From contig JAFRMK010000001.1 in assembly GCA_017430725.1 (NCBI GenBank), forward strand, positions 1 to 45,123: 45,123 bases of DNA. The letters are read 5' to 3'. The notes beneath the pieces are model-generated. The model worked only from the letters and a program-made list of their open reading frames with translations, searched no databases and had not been told where the DNA came from. This DNA comes from Candidatus Saccharimonadota bacterium (GTDB lineage: Bacteria; Patescibacteriota; Saccharimonadia; Saccharimonadales; Saccharimonadaceae). The position numbers were made by a program, and so were the translations under genes. Positions 1 to 8,062 of the stretch are shown piece by piece. Each line of letters opens with the position of its first letter. Position 1 is the first letter of the stretch.

Positions 1-33
1 GAAATATGGTTTCGAACCTTGAAATTGATGCAC

Positions 34-64
34 AAAAAAGGGTGATTTACAGATATAAATCACC
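34..64 (-). terminator. Rho-independent terminator after tRNA-Lys
   Basis: A 9-bp perfect stem (GGTGATTTA with TAAATCACC, 6-nt loop) is followed on the minus strand by C and six T. It lies 46 nt past the tRNA-Lys 3' end and is placed to end that transcript. Confidence 0.8.
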
Positions 65-109
65 ATTTAATTTCATCTTCGAACCTGAGTTTTCCACAGG
101 TTCCCCTGT

Positions 110-186
110 TGGTGAGCCGGGTGGGACTCGAACCCACGACACCAAGCTTAAGAGGCTCGTGCTCTAACCAGCTGAGCTACCGGCCC
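110..186 (-). tRNA. tRNA-Lys (anticodon CTT), CCA encoded
   Basis: Read on the minus strand the sequence folds as a full cloverleaf: a 7-bp acceptor stem (GGGCCGG with CCGGCTC, one G-U pair), a GCTC/GAGC D-stem, an anticodon stem CGAGC/GCTTG with loop CTCTTAA, and a GTGGG/CCCAC T-stem with TTCGAGT loop. Anticodon CTT decodes AAG (Lys). Discriminator A is followed by a genomically encoded CCA (positions 112-110). The 5' end at 186 is followed within 100 nt by partial copies of the same gene. Confidence 0.95.
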
Positions 187-215
187 TCACCATTTATCAC
201 CAGCATTTATTTTTC

Positions 216-291
216 GCTCAGCTGGTTAGAGCGTGCTTGTTTTTGATGAACTCGCGCATTCGCGCTCGGACAGCAGCTGAGCTACCGGCCC
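216..291. repeat. tRNA-Lys 5'-end fragments in both orientations
   Basis: Positions 274-291 repeat exactly, in the same orientation, the last 18 plus-strand bases of the tRNA-Lys gene (169-186), that is the tRNA 5' end through the D-stem. Positions 216-232 carry its D-arm (GCTCAGCTGGTTAGAGC, 17 nt identical) in the opposite orientation. Neither piece continues into an anticodon arm, so neither is a functional tRNA. They look like a footprint of duplication or rearrangement at the tRNA gene. Confidence 0.75.
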
Positions 292-346
292 AATGCTCGC
301 CAAAAACTTAGCTTCACGTATTATATCAAAAAAACCGCCAATCGGC

Positions 347-483
347 AAGTCGACCGACGCTCTCCAAGTCGACCGACGCTCTCCAAGTCGACCAAACGCA
401 CCCCAAGCCCCAGGTCAACTCCAGGCCCACAACTCCAAGCTCGCAACCCAAGTCCAAGCCCACACCCATACTCCAAACCCGAA
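347..483. repeat. 19-bp tandem repeat grading into a CCAAG-rich, G-poor tract
   Basis: The 19-mer AAGTCGACCGACGCTCTCC is present at 347-365 and 366-384, with a third partial copy (AAGTCGACC) at 385-393. From 394 to 483 the plus strand is strongly C/A-rich and repeats CCAAG at irregular intervals; the minus strand correspondingly carries many GG and GGG runs separated by short T-rich spacers. The tract ends just before the queH promoter. No convincing gene lies in 292-488. Confidence 0.7.
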
Positions 484-488
484 TCATA

Positions 489-494
489 TATAAT
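489..494 (+). promoter_or_regulatory. -10 box for queH, leaderless spacing
   Basis: TATAAT ends 7 nt before the queH ATG at 502 and no Shine-Dalgarno is present, so transcription should begin at or next to the start codon. Confidence 0.7.
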
Positions 495-501
495 ATAAAC
501 C

Positions 502-1161
502 ATGAAACTTCTGCTGCACACTTGCTGCGCACCCTGCAGCGTTTATTGCATAAAATCGCTTCGTGCTGAAGGCATCGAGCCGACGCTCTATTGGTATAAC
601 CCGAACATTCACCCCTACGCCGAATACAAAGCGCGCCGCGATTGCCTAAAAAAATATGCCGAAATCGTCGGCGTCGCGCTAATCATTGATGATGCTTACG
701 GCCTTGATGAGTTCTGCTGCCAGGTCGCCAATCGTCTGGAAACGCGCTGCGAAACCTATTGCTATCCATTGCGCCTTCAGCGCGCTGCGCAATACGCCTT
801 CGACCATGGTTTTGACGCCATCAGCACAACTTTGTTGTACAGCATCTACCAAAAACACGACATCATCAAGCAGCTGCTTTCCGAATATGCCGCCACGCAG
901 GGCATTGAATTCTTGTATCGCGATTTTCGTGCCGGCTGGCAGGAAGGGCAGGATGCGGCGCGCCAAATTGGCCTGTATATGCAGAAGTACTGTGGTTGCG
1001 TCTTTTCCGAGGAAGAGTCCGGCTTTGGGCGTGAGCTGGGACGCAAAATGCAAAAGCGGGGTCTTTCGCCCACCAACGCCAACGTTCGCCGCATCATTGA
1101 GGCCAATAAATCGGACGACGGTTTCGTTGTCCCCGCTCAGCTTCGCCAGTCGTTGTCCTAG
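502..1161 (+). CDS. queH: Epoxyqueuosine reductase QueH
   Basis: This protein (219 aa) should reduce epoxyqueuosine to queuosine in tRNA, the last step of wobble-base Q34 modification, in the cytoplasm. It matches the QueH (former DUF208) family: an N-terminal HTCCAPC motif at about residues 6-12, an internal CETYCYPLR segment and a distal YCGC motif followed by an acidic run. These cysteines are the expected iron-sulfur and metal ligands of the family. Length is typical. The ATG sits 7 nt after a TATAAT with no Shine-Dalgarno. No other queuosine genes are nearby, so either the organism salvages precursors or they lie elsewhere. The downstream gene is convergent. Confidence 0.9.
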   Translation: MKLLLHTCCAPCSVYCIKSLRAEGIEPTLYWYNPNIHPYAEYKARRDCLKKYAEIVGVALIIDDAYGLDEFCCQVANRLETRCETYCYPLRLQRAAQYAFDHGFDAISTTLLYSIYQKHDIIKQLLSEYAATQGIEFLYRDFRAGWQEGQDAARQIGLYMQKYCGCVFSEEESGFGRELGRKMQKRGLSPTNANVRRIIEANKSDDGFVVPAQLRQSLS

Positions 1162-1173
1162 AACCTCGCCCAC

Positions 1174-1199
1174 AAAAAAACCGCCCCGAGTTGGGGCGG
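1174..1199 (-). terminator. Rho-independent terminator after bL31
   Basis: A 7-bp GC stem (CCGCCCC at 1181-1187 with GGGGCGG at 1193-1199) is followed on the minus strand by seven T. It ends the bL31 transcript; the opposite strand lacks a T-tract for queH. Confidence 0.85.
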
Positions 1200-1216
1200 C
1201 CAAACTGTCGATACCG

Positions 1217-1624
1217 TTATTTCTTCGAGCTTGCTGCCTTTTTGGCTGGAGCCTTTTTCGCGGCAGTTGCCTTTTTGGCTGGAGCCTTTTTCGTGGCCGG
1301 CTTGCTGGCCGAAGCCTTCTTTTCGGCTTCTTTCTTGGCTTTTTGCGCCTTGTTTGCCAAAGCTGCTTTCATCGCCGCCGCCTTCTTGGCGCGCGCCTTG
1401 AAGCGGTCAACACGACCTTCTGTGTCGATAATCTTCTCTTCGCCCGTGAAGAACGGATGCGAAGCGCTCGAAATCTGCACCTTCACCAAGGGATATTCCT
1501 TGCCGTCCGTCCATTTGGTTGTTTCCTCGGACTTCGCGGTGGAGCGAGTTAGAAAAGAAAACTTTGCCTGCTCATCGGCAAACACCACAAAGTCGTAGTC
1601 CTTAGGTTGAATTGATTTTTTCAT
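1217..1624 (-). CDS. rpmE2: Ribosomal protein bL31 (type B) with a Lys/Ala-rich C-terminal tail
   Basis: Residues 1-80 form a bL31 type B core, beginning MKKSIQPKDYDFV and including the SASHPFFTGEE segment and the DTEGRVDRF end. Zinc-ligand cysteines are absent, as expected of type B. The last ~55 residues are a low-complexity tail of KKAPAKKA-like units, far longer than usual for L31 and resembling histone H1-like tails. The start chosen is the ATG at 1624; an in-frame TTG at 1636 would add four residues but the family normally starts at MKK. A TATAAT (1636-1641) lies 11 nt upstream. Transcribed alone, with its own terminator. Confidence 0.92.
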   Translation of the reverse strand: MKKSIQPKDYDFVVFADEQAKFSFLTRSTAKSEETTKWTDGKEYPLVKVQISSASHPFFTGEEKIIDTEGRVDRFKARAKKAAAMKAALANKAQKAKKEAEKKASASKPATKKAPAKKATAAKKAPAKKAASSKK

Positions 1625-1635
1625 GATTGCAACCA

Positions 1636-1644
1636 ATTATATCA
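1636..1644 (-). promoter_or_regulatory. Extended -10 box for bL31
   Basis: TGATATAAT on the minus strand ends 11 nt before the ATG at 1624; no Shine-Dalgarno is visible between them. Confidence 0.6.
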
Positions 1645-1684
1645 GATTAACAATCCAAAGTAAAGCGCAAAACCCCTGAGCGCG

Positions 1685-2068
1685 CTAAGCCTTCTTGCGC
1701 TTGCCGTAATCATGGCCGTACAATTTTGCCGTATATTCCTCCAACCGCTGTACGCCGTTTTCTAACAAATAGTAATGCCTTACATAAAATAGCGTCACTA
1801 TCAGCAGCAAAAAAGTCATGCCACCCATGCCGTACACTATCGCATTACGTCCGGCCATGTCGTCGCCCCAGTCCATCAAACACAAGGCCAGAAACGCCCC
1901 AAAACAGATGAGCATGAATAGCGCAAAACTCAAGGTGACCAACAAATGAATCAATCGTTCGTGCTGAAATTGCTGCAATTCCGCCTGATGAAACTTGATG
2001 AGTTCTGCGGTCGGTTTTTTGGCAGCTTCCGCAATGAATGCTTGGTAATTTTTCAATCTTTTATCCAT
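1685..2068 (-). CDS. Small membrane protein of unknown function (two helices)
   Basis: Not assigned to a family. The 127-aa product from ATG 2068 starts with a charged, amphipathic segment (about residues 1-38, rich in K, E and Q), then has two hydrophobic helices (about 42-65 and 76-98) separated by a short DWGDDMAGRN loop, and ends in a basic tail KRKKA. The arrangement suggests an inner-membrane hairpin with both ends cytoplasmic. An upstream in-frame extension of ten residues is rejected because a TATAAT (2076-2081) ends 7 nt before this ATG. It is divergent from serS. Confidence 0.7.
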   Translation of the reverse strand: MDKRLKNYQAFIAEAAKKPTAELIKFHQAELQQFQHERLIHLLVTLSFALFMLICFGAFLALCLMDWGDDMAGRNAIVYGMGGMTFLLLIVTLFYVRHYYLLENGVQRLEEYTAKLYGHDYGKRKKA

Positions 2069-2075
2069 AAACACT

Positions 2076-2081
2076 ATTATA
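2076..2081 (-). promoter_or_regulatory. -10 box, leaderless spacing, minus-strand membrane protein
   Basis: TATAAT on the minus strand ends 7 nt before ATG 2068. It excludes the longer reading frame that starts further upstream. Confidence 0.65.
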
Positions 2082-2128
2082 TACGAAAATCGGGTCAAAT
2101 TCGCCGACTAGAAAACCCCTTAGAATGA

Positions 2129-2137
2129 TGATAGAAT
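2129..2137 (+). promoter_or_regulatory. Extended -10 box for serS
   Basis: TGATAGAAT ends 9 nt before ATG 2147; no Shine-Dalgarno. Confidence 0.6.
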
Positions 2138-2146
2138 AAAAGCATT

Positions 2147-3454
2147 ATGTTGGATATAAATTTTATACGCGCGCATCGCGAACGTGTGGAGGATGCGATT
2201 CGCAACAAGGGGTATGCCGACGAGATTGATCTCGACCATATCTTGCAGTTGGATGACGAGCGTCGCAATCTGTCCGGAAAGGCCGACGAATTGCGCCGTG
2301 AGCGTAACCAGATTGCCGGCCAGATGAAAAACGGCAAACCCGAGCCCGCCCTCATTGAGCGTGGCAAGGCCATCAAGCAGGAGCTGGCCAAGCTCGAAGG
2401 CATGCTCGCCGAAATAGAAACCAGTTACATCAAAGAACTGAAGGCCGTGCCGAACGTCTATGAAGACGACGTGCCGGTCGGCCTGTCCGAAGACGAGAAT
2501 CAGGTCGACGAGGTCGTTGGCGAAAAACCGGTTTTCGACTTTACGCCGAAAAACCACTACGAAATTGGCCTGCAACGCGACTGGATAGACAAAGAACGTG
2601 CCGCCAAAGTCACGGGTGCTCGCTTCGCATACATTAAAGGCGACATGGTAAAGCTCCAAATGGCCGTCATTAACTTCGTCATGAACAGCTTGACTAACGA
2701 AGCAATCGTCGCCGAAATCATTAAGAAACATCACCTCACTGGCCTTTCGACCAAGCCTTTTGTCACGGTGTTGCCGCCACTAATGTTGCGCACCGAGATG
2801 TACGATGCGATGGACCGGCTAGAGCCGCGCGAAGACCGCTACAAGATCGAGGGCGAGGAGCTTTGGTTGCAGGGCAGCGCTGAGCACGTGCTTGGCTCGA
2901 TGCATTCTGGTGAAATTTTCGACGAAGCCGAGTTGCCGATTCGCTATCTCGGCTATGCTACCAGCTTCCGCCAAGAAGCCGGGACCTATGGCAAAGACAT
3001 GGAAGGCATCATCCGCATGCACCAGTTCGACAAGCTTGAAATGGAGAGCTTCACCACAAAAGAGACGAGCCGTCAAGAGCACGAGCTTTTCGTGGCGATT
3101 CAGCGCTGGCTAGTCGAACAACTCGGTCTGCCTTACCGTGTCATCAAGAAATGTACCTACGACATTGGCAAGCCCGATGCTCGCGGCATCGATATCGAGG
3201 TTTGGCTACCCGGCCAGGGCAAATACCGCGAAACGCACACCGCTGACTATATGACCGACTACCAGTCTCGTCGTTTGAACACGCGCGTGCGCCGGGCGGA
3301 CGGCACGCTCGAGCTGGTTCACACCAACGATGCCACCGCTTTTGCGCTGGGGCGCATCATGATTGCTATCATCGAAAACTATCAACAAGCCGATGGGAGT
3401 ATTCGCATCCCTGAAGCATTGCGTAAATATTTAGACGGAAAGGAAAGTCTCTAG
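2147..3454 (+). CDS. serS: Seryl-tRNA synthetase
   Basis: Charges tRNA-Ser with serine in the cytoplasm. The 435-aa protein has the class II SerRS layout: an N-terminal long antiparallel coiled coil (about residues 25-105) that grips the tRNA-Ser extra arm, then the catalytic domain with a motif 2 region (YATSFRQEAG, then GIIRMHQFDKLEM) and a C-terminal motif 3 (ALGRIMIAIIENYQ). The substrate loop reads GSAEHVL where most SerRS have TAE, a modest divergence. It heads a plus-strand run serS-hpf-secA and stops 1 nt before the hpf ATG. It is preceded by an extended -10 box and no Shine-Dalgarno. Confidence 0.96.
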   Translation: MLDINFIRAHRERVEDAIRNKGYADEIDLDHILQLDDERRNLSGKADELRRERNQIAGQMKNGKPEPALIERGKAIKQELAKLEGMLAEIETSYIKELKAVPNVYEDDVPVGLSEDENQVDEVVGEKPVFDFTPKNHYEIGLQRDWIDKERAAKVTGARFAYIKGDMVKLQMAVINFVMNSLTNEAIVAEIIKKHHLTGLSTKPFVTVLPPLMLRTEMYDAMDRLEPREDRYKIEGEELWLQGSAEHVLGSMHSGEIFDEAELPIRYLGYATSFRQEAGTYGKDMEGIIRMHQFDKLEMESFTTKETSRQEHELFVAIQRWLVEQLGLPYRVIKKCTYDIGKPDARGIDIEVWLPGQGKYRETHTADYMTDYQSRRLNTRVRRADGTLELVHTNDATAFALGRIMIAIIENYQQADGSIRIPEALRKYLDGKESL

Positions 3455-3455
3455 T

Positions 3456-3812
3456 ATGATTGAAAAAATCGACATCAGTGGTTCAAACTTTAAGGTCGAA
3501 GAGGGCTTTAAGAAATACGTCGAAAAACGTATCGGCAAGCTTGACCGCTATCTCCCGCGTCAACACCGCAAAGACGTCGTCGCGAAGGTCGTCGTCACCC
3601 AGGTCGACCGTGACCACGGCAACAAATACGAGATTTCCGCTTCCATGAATATTCCCGGCGGCAAGGTGCTGGCCGCCAAAGACGAGGCTTCGAACATTTT
3701 TGCCGGCATTGACATTATTGAGGCGAAGCTAACTGGTCAAATTCGTCGCTATAAAACCGAAAACACTAATTACGATAAGAAAGGGTTCCTGAAGCGCATC
3801 CTGAAAAAATAG
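3456..3812 (+). CDS. hpf: Ribosome hibernation promoting factor, short form (HPF/RaiA)
   Basis: The 118-aa protein matches the S30AE/HPF N-terminal domain: IDISGSNFKVEEGFKKYVEKRIGKLDRYL at the start (beta strand, then helix), a central VVVTQVDRDHGNKYEISASM strand pair and a final helix ending in a basic tail. It lacks the C-terminal dimerisation domain of long HPF, so it should act like short HPF/YfiA, binding idle 30S subunits near the decoding site. It starts 1 nt after the serS stop and is probably translated by coupling. Placement with serS and secA ties it to growth-rate control. Confidence 0.9.
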   Translation: MIEKIDISGSNFKVEEGFKKYVEKRIGKLDRYLPRQHRKDVVAKVVVTQVDRDHGNKYEISASMNIPGGKVLAAKDEASNIFAGIDIIEAKLTGQIRRYKTENTNYDKKGFLKRILKK

Positions 3813-3818
3813 GGCACG

Positions 3819-3827
3819 TGCTATACT
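3819..3827 (+). promoter_or_regulatory. Extended -10 box for secA
   Basis: TGCTATACT ends 9 nt before ATG 3837; no Shine-Dalgarno. It may give secA its own transcript besides read-through from serS-hpf. Confidence 0.6.
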
Positions 3828-3836
3828 GGTAAAGAT

Positions 3837-6743
3837 ATGAAAGAGAAGAGGTCAGAGCAGAACAGGGTGGCAAAGAAACAGCCGAGAAACAAAATCGGCG
3901 CTAAAAAAGCTCCGAAAGAGAAAAAACCGACCGACAAATTGGCCGATAAGTCCGGCATGACAATCTTTTTGCAACACATTTTTGGTGACGCCCAGAAGCG
4001 AAACCTCCGTCGCATCGGTCGCCGTGTGAGCGAAATCAATAAACTCGAAGACAAATATCATAAGATGAGCGACGCGGAGCTCCGTGAACAGACTGAAATC
4101 TTGAAGAAGCGTTTGCACAAGCTCCAAAAACAGAGCAATGCCAAGCTCGCTCTCGCCAAAGTCAAAGCCGAAAAGACCAAAAAGGCCAAGAAGTCCGACA
4201 AGGCAAAGCAAAAGGCCGCCAAAGCCAGCACGACATACGACAACAAAGACTTAGATGCAATTTTGCCTGACGCCTTTGCTTTGGTGCGCGAGGCCAGCCA
4301 ACGCACGCTTGGGATGCGCCCCTTTGACGTGCAGCTCATTGGCGGTATCGCCCTGCACGAAGGCAATGTCGCCGAAATGAAGACCGGTGAAGGTAAAACT
4401 CTCGTCGCCACGCTGCCCGCCTATCTCAATGCCTTGACCGAGCGTGGGGTCCACATTGTGACCGTGAACGACTATCTGGCCCAGCGTGATGCTGGCTGGA
4501 TGGGGCAGTTGTATCATTTTCTCGGCCTATCGGTTGGCGTCATCATTAATGAAGCCAGCTTCCGCTATAATCCGGAGTATACCAATGATGAGCATGATGA
4601 TGAGCGCCTCCAGCATCTTGAGCCATGCACGCGCAAAGAAGCCTATCTCTGCGACATCACTTATGGTACGAACAACGAATTCGGTTTCGATTATCTGCGC
4701 GACAACATGGTCAAGGACGCCGAATACTTGCGTCAGCGCCAGCTGAATTTTGCCATCGTCGATGAGGTTGACTCTATCTTGATCGATGAAGCGCGCACCC
4801 CGCTGATTATCTCTGCGCCGGCCGGCGATAATCCCGAAAGCTACTACCAGTTCGCTAAGGTTTGCGCCCAACTCGGCGACGCCGATTATATTGTCGACGA
4901 AAAGCGCCGCACGGTCGCGCTGACCGACGAAGGCGTCGAAAAAGTTCAAAACATTCTAGGCATCAAGACACTCTATTCGACCGAGAACACGCGCATCGTT
5001 TACCATCTCGAGCAGGCTCTTCGCGCCGAGACGCTCTTCAAGCGCGACAAGGACTATGTCGTAACCAACTCTGGTGAAGTTATTATCGTCGACGAGCACA
5101 CCGGCCGTCTGATGAACGGTCGTCGCTATAACGAAGGCCTGCATCAGGCGATTGAGGCCAAAGAGAGCGTCCAGGTGCGCCAAGAATCCATGACGCTGGC
5201 GACAATCTCCTTCCAGAACTTCTTCCGTCTCTATAACAAACTTTCCGGCATGACCGGTACCGCGTTCACCGAGGCCGAAGAATTCCAACAGATTTATTCG
5301 CTCGACGTCATCCAGATTCCACCCAACAAGCCAATCATCCGCGTCGATAAAGATGACTATATTTATCGCACTGAGGCCGCCAAACTAAAGGCCGTAGCGC
5401 GCGAGGTCAAGCTCTACCACGAAAAAGGCCAGCCGATTTTGATTGGTTCTGACTCAATCGAAAACAACGAGCGCATTGCCAGCTATCTCCAAAAAGAGGG
5501 CATCCCCTTTGAGATCCTGAATGCTAAAAACAACGAACGTGAGGCCGCAATTATCGCTAAAGCCGGCGAAAAAGGCGCCGTCACCTTGGCGACCAACATG
5601 GCCGGTCGTGGTACCGACATTAAACTCGCTGACGGCGTTGCGGAATTGGGCGGTTTGGTCGTCATTGGCACCGCGCGTCACGATTCTCGCCGTGTCGACA
5701 ACCAGCTACGTGGACGTGGCGGCCGTCAGGGCGACCCCGGCACCACACAATTCTTTGTCAGCTGCGAAGACGATTTAATGCGAATTTTCCAAGGCGACCG
5801 CATGGGTGCAGTTCTCCAACGTCTCGGCGTCGACGAAGACATGCCAATCCGGAATCGCTCCATCAGTAAGATGCTCGAGCAGGCTCAAAAACGCATCGAG
5901 GGCTTCAACTTCGATAGCCGCAAGAACGTCGTTCAGTACGATAACGTCATCAACCGACACCGCAAGGTCGTCTACACGATGCGCCGACGCATTTTGGATG
6001 GTGACAACATTCGCCCAGAAATCACCCGACTTTACACTGAGGAAATTGCCGAGCTTTGCCAGTTCAGCTCACGCGTAAACAAGAACTTCGCAAAAGATTT
6101 CAAGCGCATCTTCGACCTCGATGATGACTTGATTAGCGCCATCGGCCTGAAGCGAAAAGAAAAAGACCGCAACAAGCTGGCACTGGTCGCCGTCGAGGAG
6201 CTTTACCACGCCAAAGAACTCGAACTTGGCGAAGACACGATGCGCAAGATCGAGCGCGAAGTCTATCTCAGCGTACTTGATACGCTCTGGATGCAGCATC
6301 TCGAAAATATGCAGCATTTGCGTGAGGGTATCCACTGGCGCAGCGTTGGCCAACGCGACCCTCTCGTAGAATACCGCAGCGAGTCGCAGAAACTCTTCGA
6401 TGGCCTGCAAAACGCCCTACGCGAAGAGGTAATGAAGATTATTCTCAACTTGCAACCTAACGCCATCGCCGAGGTCTCAGACGACAAGTACGAGACCGAA
6501 TTGACCAAGATGGCCGATTCCGCCACCGAAAAGGGTGTGAATGAAATTTCGTCCGGCGTGAAGAATATGGACAAGGAATTTGCCAAAGATTCTTCCGGCA
6601 TCACGAAGCCCAGCGAGCGGGCGACCACTCGCGCGACCGCCTCGAGCGCCAATGGTAAAAATACTTCTCGCAACGCCAAGCGCAACCAGGCGCGCAAGAA
6701 CAAGAAAAAAGCTCGTCAGAACAAGAAAAAAGGTCGTCGTTAG
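3837..6743 (+). CDS. secA: Preprotein translocase ATPase SecA
   Basis: SecA drives unfolded preproteins through SecYEG at the membrane. The 968-aa product has Walker A GEGKT at about residues 184-188, the Walker B/DEAD-like VDEVDSILIDEARTPL segment, the preprotein cross-linking domain, NBD2 with NMAGRGTDIKL and the arginine-finger region QLRGRGGRQGDPG, then the helical scaffold and wing domains (SVGQRDPLVEYRSE). The Walker lysine is at about 187 against 108 in E. coli: an N-terminal basic extension and a Lys/Ala-rich insertion at about 112-135 account for this. The C-terminal SEC-C zinc motif (CxCxSG) is absent, replaced by a Ser/Thr-rich linker and a K/R-rich tail. Confidence 0.97.
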   Translation: MKEKRSEQNRVAKKQPRNKIGAKKAPKEKKPTDKLADKSGMTIFLQHIFGDAQKRNLRRIGRRVSEINKLEDKYHKMSDAELREQTEILKKRLHKLQKQSNAKLALAKVKAEKTKKAKKSDKAKQKAAKASTTYDNKDLDAILPDAFALVREASQRTLGMRPFDVQLIGGIALHEGNVAEMKTGEGKTLVATLPAYLNALTERGVHIVTVNDYLAQRDAGWMGQLYHFLGLSVGVIINEASFRYNPEYTNDEHDDERLQHLEPCTRKEAYLCDITYGTNNEFGFDYLRDNMVKDAEYLRQRQLNFAIVDEVDSILIDEARTPLIISAPAGDNPESYYQFAKVCAQLGDADYIVDEKRRTVALTDEGVEKVQNILGIKTLYSTENTRIVYHLEQALRAETLFKRDKDYVVTNSGEVIIVDEHTGRLMNGRRYNEGLHQAIEAKESVQVRQESMTLATISFQNFFRLYNKLSGMTGTAFTEAEEFQQIYSLDVIQIPPNKPIIRVDKDDYIYRTEAAKLKAVAREVKLYHEKGQPILIGSDSIENNERIASYLQKEGIPFEILNAKNNEREAAIIAKAGEKGAVTLATNMAGRGTDIKLADGVAELGGLVVIGTARHDSRRVDNQLRGRGGRQGDPGTTQFFVSCEDDLMRIFQGDRMGAVLQRLGVDEDMPIRNRSISKMLEQAQKRIEGFNFDSRKNVVQYDNVINRHRKVVYTMRRRILDGDNIRPEITRLYTEEIAELCQFSSRVNKNFAKDFKRIFDLDDDLISAIGLKRKEKDRNKLALVAVEELYHAKELELGEDTMRKIEREVYLSVLDTLWMQHLENMQHLREGIHWRSVGQRDPLVEYRSESQKLFDGLQNALREEVMKIILNLQPNAIAEVSDDKYETELTKMADSATEKGVNEISSGVKNMDKEFAKDSSGITKPSERATTRATASSANGKNTSRNAKRNQARKNKKKARQNKKKGRR

Positions 6744-6745
6744 TT

Positions 6746-8023
6746 TTGAAACACGCCATTGAAGAAATCAAGCTAAAGTCCGGCGCTCGGGGAATGCTGA
6801 TTGACGTCCCCGGCGCCAGTGTCATGAATATGCGCATCATTTTTCGTGCCGGCAACAAGTTCGTCAAGAAGCCGGAAATCTATGAAGTTGCCCACTTGAT
6901 GGAGCACATGGCGTTCGGGCGAAATGCTCAATTTCGTGACGAGCAGGCCTATGAGGCCGAGTTTACAAAAAACGGCGCCTATCATAATGCCTGGACTTCT
7001 GATGCCTTTATCGTCTATGAGGCAGAATGCGCCGATTTTGAGTGGGAGCGCATCCTGGAGCTGCAAGAACTCGCCATTGCTCGTCCCCGCTTCAATGAGG
7101 CCGAACTGAAAAGCGAAAAGGGCAATGTTCGCTCCGAATTGACGGGCTATCAAAACGACTACGCACGTCTCATCTGGCCCAAACTTCAACAGGCGCTGGG
7201 CGAAAAAGTTCTGACCTATGCCGAGCGACTAAAAACCATCAACAAAATCGAGCTGAAAGACGTGCGCGAGCATCATCGTCGCACTCATACGGCCAGCAAT
7301 ATGCAGTTTATTATCAGCGGAAACTTGCGTGGTCGCAAGCGCCAAATTGCTCAAATGCTCGAAAATTGGGCGCTCAAACCGGGCGCCCAGCTCGAAATGC
7401 CACTTAGCGACTATGCCGGCACAAAACCCGTACTAATTCGCCGCAAGGACGCCAGCAATGTCTGCTTCGGCTTCTCGTTCGTCATCAAGCGCCCGCTCTC
7501 GCCGGCCGAGCAATATGCTCTCGGCTGTTTGAACCATATTCTCACGGGCACCATGGGGAGCAAGATTTTTGGTGCCGCGCGTCGTCGCGGTATCGTTTAT
7601 GGTATCGGCTCCAGCGCGGCCGGCGACAGCTGGAGCAGTACATGGGACTTCGATGGCGAGGTTAATTCTGAAAACGCCGCCGAGCTGTTTGACCTGATTG
7701 CCGTCGAGCTCGCCAAAGTCATTAACGGCGACCTGTCTGACGCCGATATTGCCGCGGCAAAATCGTATTTGTTGGGGCGCCATCAAATGCTCGCCCAGAC
7801 CACGGAGCAGATTAGCGCCTACTATATGCGCGATTACGTTCTGACTGGTGAATATCGTCCGATGTCCGAAGCCCCCAAGATGATAAATGCCATCGACAAG
7901 GGCACCATCGTGTCACTGGCCCGCGAATTCATGCAATCCGGTATTTCTGGCCTCTCCGCCGTCGGCAACATGAACCGTTCGGTTGTCGATGAACTCTGGT
8001 CGCGCGTACTCGGCGCCATCTAG
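6746..8023 (+). CDS. M16 family zinc peptidase (pitrilysin/insulinase-like)
   Basis: The 425-aa protein carries the inverted zinc motif HxxEH (H50-L-M-E53-H54) followed ~75 residues later by an Glu-rich ELKSEKGNVRSE stretch that supplies the third ligand, as in M16B peptidases. The second half (from about 215) is the inactive M16 repeat. No signal peptide is visible, so it is probably cytoplasmic. It starts with TTG at 6746, 2 nt after the secA stop, so it is likely made by translational coupling with secA. Single-subunit M16 enzymes usually degrade or trim peptides; a role in clearing export-linked peptides is inference from context only. Confidence 0.87.
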   Translation: MKHAIEEIKLKSGARGMLIDVPGASVMNMRIIFRAGNKFVKKPEIYEVAHLMEHMAFGRNAQFRDEQAYEAEFTKNGAYHNAWTSDAFIVYEAECADFEWERILELQELAIARPRFNEAELKSEKGNVRSELTGYQNDYARLIWPKLQQALGEKVLTYAERLKTINKIELKDVREHHRRTHTASNMQFIISGNLRGRKRQIAQMLENWALKPGAQLEMPLSDYAGTKPVLIRRKDASNVCFGFSFVIKRPLSPAEQYALGCLNHILTGTMGSKIFGAARRRGIVYGIGSSAAGDSWSSTWDFDGEVNSENAAELFDLIAVELAKVINGDLSDADIAAAKSYLLGRHQMLAQTTEQISAYYMRDYVLTGEYRPMSEAPKMINAIDKGTIVSLAREFMQSGISGLSAVGNMNRSVVDELWSRVLGAI

Positions 8024-8049
8024 TACTGGTCAGCTGCAGAAAATCAGGT

Positions 8050-8055
8050 TAAGAT
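8050..8055 (+). promoter_or_regulatory. -10 box for the P-loop kinase gene, leaderless spacing
   Basis: TAAGAT ends 7 nt before ATG 8063; weak match, no TG extension. Confidence 0.4.
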
Positions 8056-8062
8056 AGAAGCA

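Noticed and set aside
8-19. A second tRNA T-arm (GGTTCGAA-like on the minus strand)
   Set aside because: The flanking bases pair for only two base pairs and no cloverleaf can be drawn.
293-493. 66-codon plus-strand frame before queH
   Set aside because: Its product only translates the tandem repeat and CA-rich tract, has no Shine-Dalgarno or promoter, and the queH promoter overlaps its end.
686-1552. 288-codon plus-strand frame across queH and bL31
   Set aside because: It runs through both genes and the terminator; composition is that of a shadow frame.
2120-2734. 204-codon minus-strand frame opposite serS
   Set aside because: Fully inside serS in antisense with no supporting signal.
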